From Afipia massiliensis (GTDB lineage Bacteria > Pseudomonadota > Alphaproteobacteria > Rhizobiales > Xanthobacteraceae): 64,000 nt of DNA. Below are positions 16,785 to 25,507 of this stretch, piece after piece. The position numbers were made by a program, and so were the translations under genes. Where the stretch lies: NCBI RefSeq assembly GCF_001006325.2, contig NZ_LBIA02000001.1:2729501-2793500 (forward strand), given 5' to 3'. Below the pieces are notes generated by a model that was not told where the DNA came from, ran no database searches, and saw only the letters and a list, made by a program, of their open reading frames with translations. Each line of letters starts with the position of its first letter. Positions within the stretch are counted from its first letter, which is position 1.

Positions 16785-17786
16785 ATGGCCGAAGAGATCA
16801 TCAAATACGATATGCCGCGGCGGGGTTTCCCGCTCCAGCAGGAAATCTTCGGCCTGCTGACAGTCGCTGTCGTGGGCGCGATAGGATATTTCGCGTTTCC
16901 TGACGATCTCGCGTTCCTGACGCGGCTGATCAGCATTACGCTGCTCGTGCTTTCGCTCGACCTTGTTACCGGCTATTGCGGCGTTGCCACGCTGGGGCAG
17001 GCGGCCTTGTTCGGCGTCAGCGCCTATGCGGTCGGTAACGCCTGTATCGCCGGGATTACAAATCCGCTGATCCTGCTCGCCATCGGCGCTTTCACCGGCT
17101 CCATCATGGGCCTGATTTCCGGCGCATTGATCACGCGCTTTCAGGGGTTGCCGCAGCTTGTGCTGTCCATTGCCATCGGCCAGCTCGTCAGTTCGCTGGC
17201 GAACAAGCTGTCATCGTTGACCGGCGGCAGTGACGGCCTGTCGGGCATTACGCCCGCGCCGATCTTCGGCGTATTCACATTCGATATGTACAGCCGGACG
17301 TCGTATGTCTTCTCGCTGGCGACGCTTGCGGTCGTCATGGTGCTGCTGCTCAGGTTCGTCCGGTCTCCGTTCGGCCTGTTGTGCCGGGGCATCAAGGACG
17401 ACAGCCTGCGCGCGCTGATGATCGGCGCTTCGGCCTATCCGAGACTCGTCGTGATGTATGGCGTGTCGGGTATCGTCGCTGGCCTCGGCGGCGCGCTGAT
17501 GGCGATCAACACCGGCGTCGTCGGGCTCGACAGCGTCAGCTTCGAGCGATCGGCCGAAGTTCTCGTCATGCTGGTGCTGGGTGGGGCCGGGAACCTGTGG
17601 GGCGCGCTGGCGGGCGCGGTGATCTTCCAGATCTTCGAGCATATCGTGTCGGCGGCAAATCCGTTCCACTGGATGACGCTGGTCGGATTGCTTCTGATCC
17701 TGATCGTGATCTTCGCCCCGCGCGGGCTTGGGCACAGTATCGCTTCGCTCTGGTCATCCTTCTCGCAGCGGAGGCCGGGATCATGA
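16785..17786 (+). CDS. LivM-type ABC transporter permease
   Basis: Inner-membrane permease of 333 residues. After a hydrophilic N-terminus of about 25 residues come the usual membrane segments and the family motif GYCGVATLGQAALFGVSAYA. The ending IFAPRGLGHSIASL is typical. It overlaps the LivG-type ATPase start by four bases (ATGA), which shows translational coupling. It is the partner of the preceding permease. Confidence 0.93.
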   Translation: MAEEIIKYDMPRRGFPLQQEIFGLLTVAVVGAIGYFAFPDDLAFLTRLISITLLVLSLDLVTGYCGVATLGQAALFGVSAYAVGNACIAGITNPLILLAIGAFTGSIMGLISGALITRFQGLPQLVLSIAIGQLVSSLANKLSSLTGGSDGLSGITPAPIFGVFTFDMYSRTSYVFSLATLAVVMVLLLRFVRSPFGLLCRGIKDDSLRALMIGASAYPRLVVMYGVSGIVAGLGGALMAINTGVVGLDSVSFERSAEVLVMLVLGGAGNLWGALAGAVIFQIFEHIVSAANPFHWMTLVGLLLILIVIFAPRGLGHSIASLWSSFSQRRPGS

Positions 17787-18547
17787 CTTCGCTGCTCGAA
17801 CTGCGGAATGTGTCGAAGTCCTTCGGCGGCCTTCACGTCAACCGCGACGTATCCTTCAGTCTTGGCAAGGGCGACCGCGTGGCGCTGATCGGGCCGAACG
17901 GCGCAGGCAAGACCACGCTGGTAAACGTCATTTCCGGCGATTTGGCTCCGTCCGACGGGAACATCTTCTTCGAAGGCAACGACTTGACGGCAGTCTCCAT
18001 CCCCGGCCGCGTCCGGCAGGGGCTGGCGCGAACCTTCCAGATCACACGCTTGTTCACCAGTCTGACGGTCGCCGAAAACGTCGCGCTGGCGGTCATGCAG
18101 CGCAAGGGTCTCACGCGCCGGTTTTTTTCGGTGGAGACTTTCGCTCCGCAGGTTCGCGACGAATGGATGCATATTCTGGGCATGCTTGGCATCGCGCACC
18201 TGTCGCAGCTTCCCGTGGCGAAGCTTGCTTACGGCCAGCAGCGGCTGCTCGATCTTGCGATTGGCCTCGCGCTCACGCCGAAGGTTCTGATGCTGGACGA
18301 GCCGGCAGCTGGCGTTCCGCACGACGAAGCGCCGAAAATCCTTGAAGCGATCAATCGCCTGCCGTCCGACATCGCCGTTCTGATGATCGAGCACGACATG
18401 GACCTCGTGTTCCGGTTTGCAAAGCGCGTGCTCGTGCTTGCCAATGGCCGCCTGATCTTCGAGGGCAGTCCGGAGGACGTCACAAAGGACGACGAAGTCC
18501 GCCGCGCCTATCTGGGGAGCTATGCCGATGCCAGCCGCACGGCTTGA
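17783..18547 (+). CDS. LivG-type ABC transporter ATPase
   Basis: ATP-binding protein of 254 residues. Walker A GPNGAGKT lies at residues 37-44, the Q-loop region reads LARTFQITRLFTSLTV, the signature is the LivG variant LAYGQQRLL, and Walker B is LMLDEPAAG followed by IEHDMDLVFRFA. The frame is open far upstream inside the permease, but ATG 17783 gives the conserved MTSLLELRNVSKSFGG start and the four-base overlap. It energises the importer with the next gene. Confidence 0.93.
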   Translation: MTSLLELRNVSKSFGGLHVNRDVSFSLGKGDRVALIGPNGAGKTTLVNVISGDLAPSDGNIFFEGNDLTAVSIPGRVRQGLARTFQITRLFTSLTVAENVALAVMQRKGLTRRFFSVETFAPQVRDEWMHILGMLGIAHLSQLPVAKLAYGQQRLLDLAIGLALTPKVLMLDEPAAGVPHDEAPKILEAINRLPSDIAVLMIEHDMDLVFRFAKRVLVLANGRLIFEGSPEDVTKDDEVRRAYLGSYADASRTA

Positions 18548-19241
18548 GGTCGAACGCCTGAGCGCGGGCTATGGCCCGACGCAGATCGTCTCGGAGATGT
18601 CGTTCGAGGTGCCGGCCGGTGGCCGCCTCGCGATCCTCGGGCGTAACGGCGTCGGCAAGACGACGCTCCTGGCGACGCTGATGGGGCTGTCGACGCGGCA
18701 TCACGGAAAAATTCTTGCGGACGGACAGGACATCAGCGGATTGCGCACGTCTGCGCGAGCGCTGTGCGGCATGGGATATGTGCCGCAGACACGCGATATT
18801 TTCCGCTCGCTGACAGTGGAGGAGAACCTGTCGACCGGCTTCAAGACCCGGGAGCGGAATGGGCTGGAGGAAATCTACCAGATGTTTCCACGCTTGGCGG
18901 AACGGCGCCGCCACCTTGGCCTGCAACTCTCGGGCGGCGAACAGCAGATGCTGTCGATGGCGCGAACGCTGCTGGGAAAGCCGTCAATCCTGCTGCTGGA
19001 CGAGCCTCTCGAAGGATTGGCGCCGGTGATCTGCGACCAGCTGATGGAGACGATCTCCCGGCTCGCCACGAGCGGCGACATGACGATCATCCTGGTCGAA
19101 CAGCAGATCGAACGCGCGCTGAATTTCGCCGACCGAGTCATGGTGGTCGAGCGTGGCCGCGCGGTCTGGGAAGGCGTGTCGGCGGATCTGAAGTCAGACC
19201 GGCCGCTGGTGAACCGGTTGCTCGGTGTAGGAATTCATTGA
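18522..19241 (+). CDS. LivF-type ABC transporter ATPase
   Basis: ATP-binding protein of 239 residues, with Walker A GRNGVGKT near residues 40-47, signature LSGGEQQML and Walker B LLLDEPLEGLAP, then VEQQIERALNFADRVMV. Its start lies 26 bases inside the LivG-type gene; a second ATG at 18528 is an alternative. It completes a five-component importer with the binding protein, two permeases and LivG-type ATPase. A 43-base gap separates it from pcaH. Confidence 0.92.
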   Translation: MPMPAARLEVERLSAGYGPTQIVSEMSFEVPAGGRLAILGRNGVGKTTLLATLMGLSTRHHGKILADGQDISGLRTSARALCGMGYVPQTRDIFRSLTVEENLSTGFKTRERNGLEEIYQMFPRLAERRRHLGLQLSGGEQQMLSMARTLLGKPSILLLDEPLEGLAPVICDQLMETISRLATSGDMTIILVEQQIERALNFADRVMVVERGRAVWEGVSADLKSDRPLVNRLLGVGIH

Positions 19242-19284
19242 TCGAATTGGTATTGTATCCGGGTCATCAGGAAGAAGACGCCCC

Positions 19285-19986
19285 ATGACGTTGATCTATC
19301 CGCGAGAAAGCAACGCCGCGCATGCGCCACGGTTGTCGCCGGCCTACAAGAGCACGGTGCTCCGCTCGCCGTCGAAGCCGCTGGTGATTATTCCGCATAC
19401 GCTGTCGGAACTGACCGGGCCGGTCTACGGCCACGAGACGGTGCGCGAAAACGACAACGATCTGACAATTCAGCACAAGGGTGAGCCGCTCGGCGAGCGC
19501 ATCATCGTTCACGGCCATGTTCACGACGAGGATGGCCGCGGCGTGCCGAACACGCTGCTCGAAGTCTGGCAGGCCAACGCCTGCGGGCGTTACATCCACG
19601 TCGTCGATCAGCATCCGGCGCCGCTCGATCCGAACTTTACCGGAGCCGGCCGCGCGCAGACCGACAGCAACGGCTATTACAGGTTCATCACCATCAAGCC
19701 CGGTGCCTATCCGTGGGGCAATCACCCCAACGCGTGGCGGCCCGCCCACATCCACTTCTCGGTGTTCGGGCACTCGTTCATTTCGCGCATTGTGACGCAG
19801 ATGTATTTCCCCGGCGATCCGCTGTTCGCCTACGATCCGATCTTCAACTCGGTGACGGACGAGAAGGCGCGGATGCGGATGGTGTCGAGCTTCGATCTCG
19901 AGAACACCAAGCCGGACTGGGCGCTGTGCTATCGTTTCGACATCGTATTGCGTGGGCGCAACGCCACGCCGCTAGACAACGACTGA
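19285..19986 (+). CDS. pcaH: Protocatechuate 3,4-dioxygenase beta subunit
   Basis: Intradiol dioxygenase beta chain of 233 residues, cleaving protocatechuate to beta-carboxy-cis,cis-muconate together with PcaG. The non-heme iron(III) ligands are all present: Tyr103, Tyr142, His155 and His157, each offset by exactly five from the Pseudomonas putida residues Tyr108, Tyr147, His160 and His162. It overlaps pcaG by one base. No pcaB, pcaC or pcaD gene is in the window, so the lower pathway must be encoded elsewhere. Its placement behind a transporter and a Rieske oxygenase/GS pair suggests that this operon makes protocatechuate. Confidence 0.96.
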   Translation: MTLIYPRESNAAHAPRLSPAYKSTVLRSPSKPLVIIPHTLSELTGPVYGHETVRENDNDLTIQHKGEPLGERIIVHGHVHDEDGRGVPNTLLEVWQANACGRYIHVVDQHPAPLDPNFTGAGRAQTDSNGYYRFITIKPGAYPWGNHPNAWRPAHIHFSVFGHSFISRIVTQMYFPGDPLFAYDPIFNSVTDEKARMRMVSSFDLENTKPDWALCYRFDIVLRGRNATPLDND

Positions 19987-20567
19987 TGAGCAACATCACG
20001 CCTTCGCAGACTGTCGGCCCTTATTTCAAGTACGGCCTGACGCCGGGTAATGACTACGCATGGAACGATGCCTTCGGCAACGATCTGGTGACGCCGAATG
20101 TGTCCGGCGAGCGCATCCGCATTGTCGGGCAGGTGTTCGACGGGGAGGGCAAGGTCATTCCCGATTCCATGCTCGAAATCTGGCAAGCGGATGCGCAGGG
20201 CAGGTTCGCCGATCCGCAGGATACGCGCGCGATGCCGAATGCTGCGTTCAAGGGCTTTGGCCGTTGCGGCACCGATGCCAAGGGTGGCTTTGAATTCCGC
20301 ACCATCAAGCCCGGTCCGGTGCCGGGGCCCGGCGGCAAGCCGCAAGCGCCGCACATTCTTCTGGCGGTGTTTGCGCGCGGCATGACGCAGCAGGCGATTA
20401 CGCGGATCTATTTCGAGGACGAGGCCGCGAACGCTGCTGATCCGATCCTCACGCTGGTGCCGGCGGACCGCCGCACGACGTTGATCGCGAAGCGAGAGCA
20501 GGGCGTGACCTACCGGTTCGACGTTCACCTGCAAGGCGACAGGGAAACCGTGTTCTTCGATCTATAA
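19986..20567 (+). CDS. pcaG: Protocatechuate 3,4-dioxygenase alpha subunit
   Basis: Alpha chain of 193 residues, starting with the family-typical ITPSQTVGPYFKYGLTPG. It has the intradiol dioxygenase fold (LEIWQADAQGRF, TIKPGPVPGPGG) but lacks the iron ligands, as expected for the non-catalytic subunit. ATG 19986 overlaps the pcaH stop (TGATG), although the frame stays open upstream. It builds the (alpha-beta-iron) protomer with PcaH and lines the substrate pocket. Confidence 0.95.
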   Translation: MSNITPSQTVGPYFKYGLTPGNDYAWNDAFGNDLVTPNVSGERIRIVGQVFDGEGKVIPDSMLEIWQADAQGRFADPQDTRAMPNAAFKGFGRCGTDAKGGFEFRTIKPGPVPGPGGKPQAPHILLAVFARGMTQQAITRIYFEDEAANAADPILTLVPADRRTTLIAKREQGVTYRFDVHLQGDRETVFFDL

Positions 20568-20623
20568 TCCGACAGAGGCGAACGCCGCGTTGCGCCGGCT
20601 GGCGTCAGCACGGTTCGAACTGT

Positions 20624-20703
20624 TGTCACTTTCAAATAGCTCTAAATAGGCCTGCGACCCGTTGAGCACGTGGGGCAACGCCGCCATAGTGACAGTTTAG
20701 AGC
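20624..20703. promoter_or_regulatory. Paired inverted repeats upstream of the AraC-family gene
   Basis: TGTCACT (20624-20630) and GCTCTAAA (20639-20646) are each matched by an inverted copy: AGTGACA (20688-20694) and TTTAGAGC (20696-20703). The block ends just before the regulator start at 20713. Two inverted half-sites about 60 bases apart would suit autoregulation by a dimeric AraC-type protein. This is a visual pattern without further support. Confidence 0.35.
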
Positions 20704-20712
20704 AGTTCGGAA

Positions 20713-21636
20713 ATGACAAACCTCTTCAATCTGATCGTCGACGACTACCGGATTCTCGATAGCGAGAATCGTCCGGTCGAAGACACTTTCTCCCAAAGCA
20801 TGATCTGGCTGGACAACCCCGGCTGCGTTCTTCAGCCGGGCAATTTTCAGTTGCCCGGCGATCTCCGCACCCACGGGATCATGAAGCCCGGTCTCTATAT
20901 GACCATCGTGTTGGAGGGCACCGGCGAGAGTTGCACCAACGACGGCCCGGAAAGAGTCCGTTATTCCGAAAACCAGTTACTCGGAATGGCGATACGCGAG
21001 CCGACCCCGTGCAGCGGTGAAGCTCCCCGCGGTCCGATCCGCGCTGTCGGTATTGCTTTTCCCCGTACATCGATCACGGCGCTGGGCCTGGAGCAGGAAT
21101 TTGTCGATCTGTTCAGGACCGCGGAGCGGCCTGTTCTGGTCTTCTCCGTGCAGGCGCCACCGCGAATTCAGGCGATTGCGGCGGAGATCCTGTCGCCGAC
21201 ACTCGATGGCCCTGCGGGTAAGTTGTTGATGAGCGCTCAGGCGACCGAAGTTCTGGCGCGGGGAATGCACGCATTACGTCGCAACGCCGAACTGGGCACT
21301 CCCGTCGACAACAAGCGGGCGCGCCTTCAGGTCGCGAAAGACATGATGGACGCCGACTTGCGCTATCCATGGAGCATCGCCGAACTGGCGCACCGGGCGG
21401 GAACGAGTCGCCGATCGTTCAACCTGCGCTTTCGCGCGGCTTACGGCGTTAGCGCTATCGACTATCTCAGGACCAGACGGCTTGAGATCGCGCGCGAGGC
21501 GCTGGTGTATCAGAACATGACAGTCACCGAAGCTGCCGATCTCGTCGGCTATACCAATCCGGCGAACTTCGCGACTGCGTTCCGAAAGCACTTCGGCTCG
21601 GTTCCAAGCCTCTATCGCAGTCAGACGCTGTCCTGA
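20713..21636 (+). CDS. AraC-family transcriptional regulator
   Basis: Regulator of 307 residues with a variable N-terminal half and a C-terminal pair of helix-turn-helix motifs (WSIAELAHRAGTSRRSFNLRFRAAYG, then ITEAADLVGYTNPANFATAFRKHFG-like region near residues 265-300). The SYRS-type ending is typical. It lies between pcaHG and a siderophore receptor gene in the same direction. Members of this group with a divergent N-terminal half often sense siderophores or control outer-membrane receptor genes, so the downstream receptor is the more likely target. A role in the pca operon remains possible. Confidence 0.88.
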   Translation: MTNLFNLIVDDYRILDSENRPVEDTFSQSMIWLDNPGCVLQPGNFQLPGDLRTHGIMKPGLYMTIVLEGTGESCTNDGPERVRYSENQLLGMAIREPTPCSGEAPRGPIRAVGIAFPRTSITALGLEQEFVDLFRTAERPVLVFSVQAPPRIQAIAAEILSPTLDGPAGKLLMSAQATEVLARGMHALRRNAELGTPVDNKRARLQVAKDMMDADLRYPWSIAELAHRAGTSRRSFNLRFRAAYGVSAIDYLRTRRLEIAREALVYQNMTVTEAADLVGYTNPANFATAFRKHFGSVPSLYRSQTLS

Positions 21637-21831
21637 GCGCAAGCCTGAATTGCGACGCAAGCAGCGCGATGCACTGCGTCTTAAATGCCGCACGTGCGAG
21701 CCAATGCGGCTACCTTTGAGAGCGTCAACATAAGATCAAAGGGTTTTTGCGCGCACGCAAAGGCGTCTGCTGCACAAATCTGCTTTCTCCATCGCGGGGG
21801 CTGAAAAGCCTAGCAAGATGGGGAACTTGAG

Positions 21832-24126
21832 ATGGGGCGGCAGTTTTCGAAGGATGTTTTGCGCGTAACGATGAGAAGCGCGCTGGGTGCGGCGATTTTG
21901 GGCGGCGCCTGTCAGGCAACGCCTTCGTTCGCGCAATCTTCGGCACCGCCGTCGGAAAAACAGTCGGCGACGACTCTCCCAGAGGTCAGGGTGGCGGGCC
22001 AGCGTGCACGTCCGCGCCGCGCCGCGCGTGTCGCTCCAGCACCTGCGCGCGCACAGCCTGTTCCAGCTCAGGTCGGCGAACGCGGCACTGGGCCGGTTGT
22101 CGGCTATTCCGCCCGGCAAAGCGTGACGGCGACGAAGACTGACACTCCGTTGCTGGAGACGCCGCAGTCCATCTCTGTCGTGACGAAAGACCAGATCAAG
22201 GATCAGGGTGCGCAAACAGTTCAGGACGCACTTCAGTACACGCCGGGTGTCTCGATCCAGGGCTACGGCGCCAACGCTTTCTTCGACGGTTTCAAGGTTC
22301 GGGGATTCGATGCCCCGCAGTATCTGGATGGTTTGCGGCTGCCCAAAGACGGCCTCTCGTTTGGGATGCCGAAGATCGAACCATACGGCCTTGAACGGCT
22401 GGAAGTGTTGAAAGGCCCGTCTTCCGGCCTTTATGGTCAGACTGACCCAGGCGGCTTCATCAATATGATCAGCAAGCGGCCGACTGCGACGCCGCACTTT
22501 GAAGCTGAAGGTACGTTTGGCTCGTTCAACCGCATCCAGGGTGCGTTCGATTTCGGCGGTCCGATCGACAAGAACGGCGAGTTTCTTTATCGCGTGGTGG
22601 GTCTTGCCCGCCAGAGCGATACGCAGACCGATTTCGTGCAGGACAACAAGGTCTTCATTGCGCCGAGCTTCACATGGCGACCGACGACAGACACTTCGTT
22701 CACGATCCTCTCGCACTACCAGAAGATCGACAACAAGGGTTACCAGCAGTACGTGCCCGGACAGGTGTCGTTCCTGCCCAATCCAAATGGACGCGTCCCC
22801 TACAGCCGCTACATTGGTGAACCGAGTCTGGACGGCTACAAACTCGAGCAGGCGGCTATCGGTTATGCGTTCGAGCATCGCTTCGATAACAACCTGCAGT
22901 TCCGCCAGAATGTGCGTTACATGGAGGTGACCAACGATCTGCAGAGTGCGCGCTCGGAAGGGATGGTGCCGCTCAGCAACTCGCTCGTGAATCGCACCTA
23001 TAACTACGTGAGCTCGAAGGCGCAAAACTTCACCGCCGACAATCAGTTGCAAGCAGACTTCCGAACAGGTGCTCTGACTCACAAGGTTCTCGTGGGTCTG
23101 GACTACTTAAAGCAGACGGGAAGCTCGGATTACAGATTTTCGCCCATTGCGCCGATCAATGCGTACAACCCGGTTTATTGGACTGCGGTTCCGCCGGCGA
23201 GTTCGCTATCTCCCTTCATGCTGTTGAACAACAAAATCGATCAGGTCGGCTTGTATGCGCAGGATCAGATCAAGCTGGATCGATGGACACTGTCGCTGAC
23301 CGGCCGGCAGGATTGGGTCAACACTAGGCTGGACGCTCTTGCTCCCTTCGGTTTTCCAGCGGCAGGCACCTATTCACGAAGCGATGCAGCGACAACCGGT
23401 CGCGTGGGTCTGAACTATCTGTTCGACGTCGGCCTGTCGCCGTATGCCAACTACTCGACGTCTTTTGTCCCGAATGCCAATGCGAGCCGGAACGGGCAGG
23501 CGTTCAAGCCGACGACTGGTGAGGGCTGGGAGGTCGGCGCAAAATTCCAGCCCGTCGGCACCAACCTGATGCTGACCGCAGCCTATTTCGACATCAAGCA
23601 GAACGACGTGCTGACATCGGATCCCGTTAACTTCCTTTACAGCGTACAGACCGATGCGGTCCGTTCGCGCGGTGTCGAGCTGGAAGCGCGCGGCAACATC
23701 ACACGCGAACTCGAAATCATCGCGGGCTACTCACACACGGACGCCAAGATCACCGCGAGTGCTGTCGGCGCTCAAGGAAAATATGTGAACGGCGTGCCTA
23801 TCGATCAGGCCTCGTTGTGGGCGAAGTACACCTGGTTCGATGGCCCGCTCGCGGGCCTCGGCCTCGGTGCAGGTGTTCGCTATGCCGGCGAGAGCTATGG
23901 CGATCTCTACAACACGTTTGTTCTTCCGGACTACACGCTGTTCGATGCAAGCGTGAGCTATGACTTCGCCTACGTGCGGCCGGATCTGAAAGGCTGGACC
24001 GCGCAGGTCACCGCAAAGAATCTGACGAACCGCTACTATGTCGCATCGTGTCTGACCGGCCTGGCCTATTGCGGCCTTGGAACCGCCCGCACGATTCTCG
24101 GAACTCTCAGATATTCCTGGAACTAA
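21832..24126 (+). CDS. TonB-dependent siderophore receptor (ferrichrome/FhuA-FoxA type)
   Basis: Outer-membrane receptor of 764 residues. A signal peptide ends at about SFAQ near residue 35, followed by a TonB-box-like TLPEVRVAG and a proline/arginine-rich linker. The plug domain contains TPQSISVVTKDQIKDQ and LEVLKGPSSGLYGQTDPGG. The barrel ends with the C-terminal aromatic residue pattern TILGTLRYSWN expected for outer-membrane assembly. The paired cysteines CLTGLAYCG near the C-terminus are typical of this siderophore-receptor subgroup. It imports a ferric siderophore using TonB energy. I saw no clear Fur or Irr box in the 195 bases upstream. Confidence 0.93.
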   Translation: MGRQFSKDVLRVTMRSALGAAILGGACQATPSFAQSSAPPSEKQSATTLPEVRVAGQRARPRRAARVAPAPARAQPVPAQVGERGTGPVVGYSARQSVTATKTDTPLLETPQSISVVTKDQIKDQGAQTVQDALQYTPGVSIQGYGANAFFDGFKVRGFDAPQYLDGLRLPKDGLSFGMPKIEPYGLERLEVLKGPSSGLYGQTDPGGFINMISKRPTATPHFEAEGTFGSFNRIQGAFDFGGPIDKNGEFLYRVVGLARQSDTQTDFVQDNKVFIAPSFTWRPTTDTSFTILSHYQKIDNKGYQQYVPGQVSFLPNPNGRVPYSRYIGEPSLDGYKLEQAAIGYAFEHRFDNNLQFRQNVRYMEVTNDLQSARSEGMVPLSNSLVNRTYNYVSSKAQNFTADNQLQADFRTGALTHKVLVGLDYLKQTGSSDYRFSPIAPINAYNPVYWTAVPPASSLSPFMLLNNKIDQVGLYAQDQIKLDRWTLSLTGRQDWVNTRLDALAPFGFPAAGTYSRSDAATTGRVGLNYLFDVGLSPYANYSTSFVPNANASRNGQAFKPTTGEGWEVGAKFQPVGTNLMLTAAYFDIKQNDVLTSDPVNFLYSVQTDAVRSRGVELEARGNITRELEIIAGYSHTDAKITASAVGAQGKYVNGVPIDQASLWAKYTWFDGPLAGLGLGAGVRYAGESYGDLYNTFVLPDYTLFDASVSYDFAYVRPDLKGWTAQVTAKNLTNRYYVASCLTGLAYCGLGTARTILGTLRYSWN

Positions 24127-24138
24127 GGGAGCATCACA

Positions 24139-25305
24139 TTGGCAGGCACAGGTAAGTCATTGCGCCGTTGGGGCTGGACGCACAAGTGGTCCAGCATCAT
24201 CTGCACCGTGTTCATGCTGATGCTCTGCATCACCGGCTTGCCGCTGATCTTCCATCACGAGATCGATCACCTGCTGCATGAGGAAGTGCAGGCGGCACCG
24301 GTGCCGGAAGGCACGCCGCGCGCCAACCTCGATCTCGTTGTAAAGAACAGTCTGACGAAAGATCCGGGAATGGTGCCGCATTTCCTGATCTGGGATCCGG
24401 ATGATGCCAATGCGCTGCTGGTGAGCATCGGCAAGACGCTGGAGGCCAGCCCGGTCGACAACCGCATCGTCCGCGTGGACGCTCACACCGCGGCCTATCT
24501 CGATGCGCCGGACGTCACCGGGCGTTTCACCTACATCATGCTCAAGCTGCACACCGACATGTTCGCCGGTCTGCCCGGAAAACTGTTCCTCGGGCTGATG
24601 GGCATCCTGTTCTGTGTGGCGATCATCTCCGGCATCGTCGTCTACGCACCGTCGATGCGGAAACTGAAATTCGGCACCTACCGCCGTGACCGGTTGCGCG
24701 TGGTCCGTTGGCTCGACATTCACAACATTACTGGCATCGTGCTGGTGATGTGGATGCTGGTGGTCGGCTTCACCGGCGTCATCAATACGTGGGCCGAACT
24801 CGTTATCAAGGTCTGGCAATTCGGACAGCTCGCGGAAATGACCGCGCAGTACAAGGACAAACCGCTGCCGGCCAATCCGTCGTCGATCGACGCGGCGGTG
24901 CAGGTGGCGATCAAGGCTGAGCCGAACATGAAGCCGGCCTTCGTGGCGTTTCCCGGCACCATCTTCAGCAGCAAGAGTCACTACGCTGTCTTCATGCGCG
25001 GCAACACGCCGCTCACGGCGAAATTGCTCAAACCGGCGCTGATCGATGCGGAGACCGGCGTTCTGACCGACAGTCGTCCACTCCCGTGGTATGTGTCGAC
25101 GCTCCTGATTTCGCAGCCGCTGCACTTCGGTGACTATGGTGGCATGCCGCTGAAAATCATCTGGGCGATCCTCGACATCATCACCATCGCCGTACTCATC
25201 ACCGGCCTTTACCTCTGGCTGCGTCGGCGCCAGTCCGGTGTCAGCATCGAGCGGGTCGTCGTCGATGCCTCGGCGTCGGATCATCGCCCGGTCTATACGT
25301 CATGA
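24139..25305 (+). CDS. PepSY-associated transmembrane protein (siderophore-iron reductase-like)
   Basis: Inner-membrane protein of 388 residues with about four membrane helices: one at residues 15-40 (WTHKWSSIICTVFMLML), one near 150-175, one near 200-220 and one near 345-365. PepSY-like periplasmic domains lie between them. Members of this family sit next to siderophore receptors and are thought to reduce ferric siderophores or handle haem. The start is TTG at 24139 behind GGGAG, 12 bases after the receptor stop; there is no nearby ATG that gives a complete first helix. Co-transcription with the receptor is likely. Confidence 0.85.
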   Translation: MAGTGKSLRRWGWTHKWSSIICTVFMLMLCITGLPLIFHHEIDHLLHEEVQAAPVPEGTPRANLDLVVKNSLTKDPGMVPHFLIWDPDDANALLVSIGKTLEASPVDNRIVRVDAHTAAYLDAPDVTGRFTYIMLKLHTDMFAGLPGKLFLGLMGILFCVAIISGIVVYAPSMRKLKFGTYRRDRLRVVRWLDIHNITGIVLVMWMLVVGFTGVINTWAELVIKVWQFGQLAEMTAQYKDKPLPANPSSIDAAVQVAIKAEPNMKPAFVAFPGTIFSSKSHYAVFMRGNTPLTAKLLKPALIDAETGVLTDSRPLPWYVSTLLISQPLHFGDYGGMPLKIIWAILDIITIAVLITGLYLWLRRRQSGVSIERVVVDASASDHRPVYTS

Positions 25306-25493
25306 AATACAAACCGCAGCTACGCCGCCAGACCAACGGCCAGATTTTCGCGATCCCGATCGTGCTCGGCGTGCTGAGCATCGTGGGCCTGGTATCGGCG
25401 CTTGTCGGAGACGGCGTGTGGGACGGTGTGTCCTGGGTCACCTTGGCGATTCCAATCCTGCTGTGCGGATACTTCTTTCTCAGGCGTAGCTGA
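25302..25493 (+). CDS. Small two-helix membrane protein
   Basis: Protein of 63 residues with two hydrophobic stretches (IFAIPIVLGVLSIVGLVSAL and WVTLAIPILLCGYFFL) and basic ends. It overlaps the PepSY gene by four bases (ATGA), so it is translated with it and is a real gene despite its size. Small proteins of this shape are often found behind PepSY proteins in siderophore loci. The function is unknown; it may be a subunit or stabiliser of the PepSY membrane complex. Confidence 0.75.
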   Translation: MKYKPQLRRQTNGQIFAIPIVLGVLSIVGLVSALVGDGVWDGVSWVTLAIPILLCGYFFLRRS

Positions 25494-25507
25494 GCTAGGG
25501 GGATGGC

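Noticed and set aside
21637-21831. Fur/Irr/RirA-type iron box upstream of the siderophore receptor
   Set aside because: I looked for AT-rich palindromes of these types and saw none convincing.
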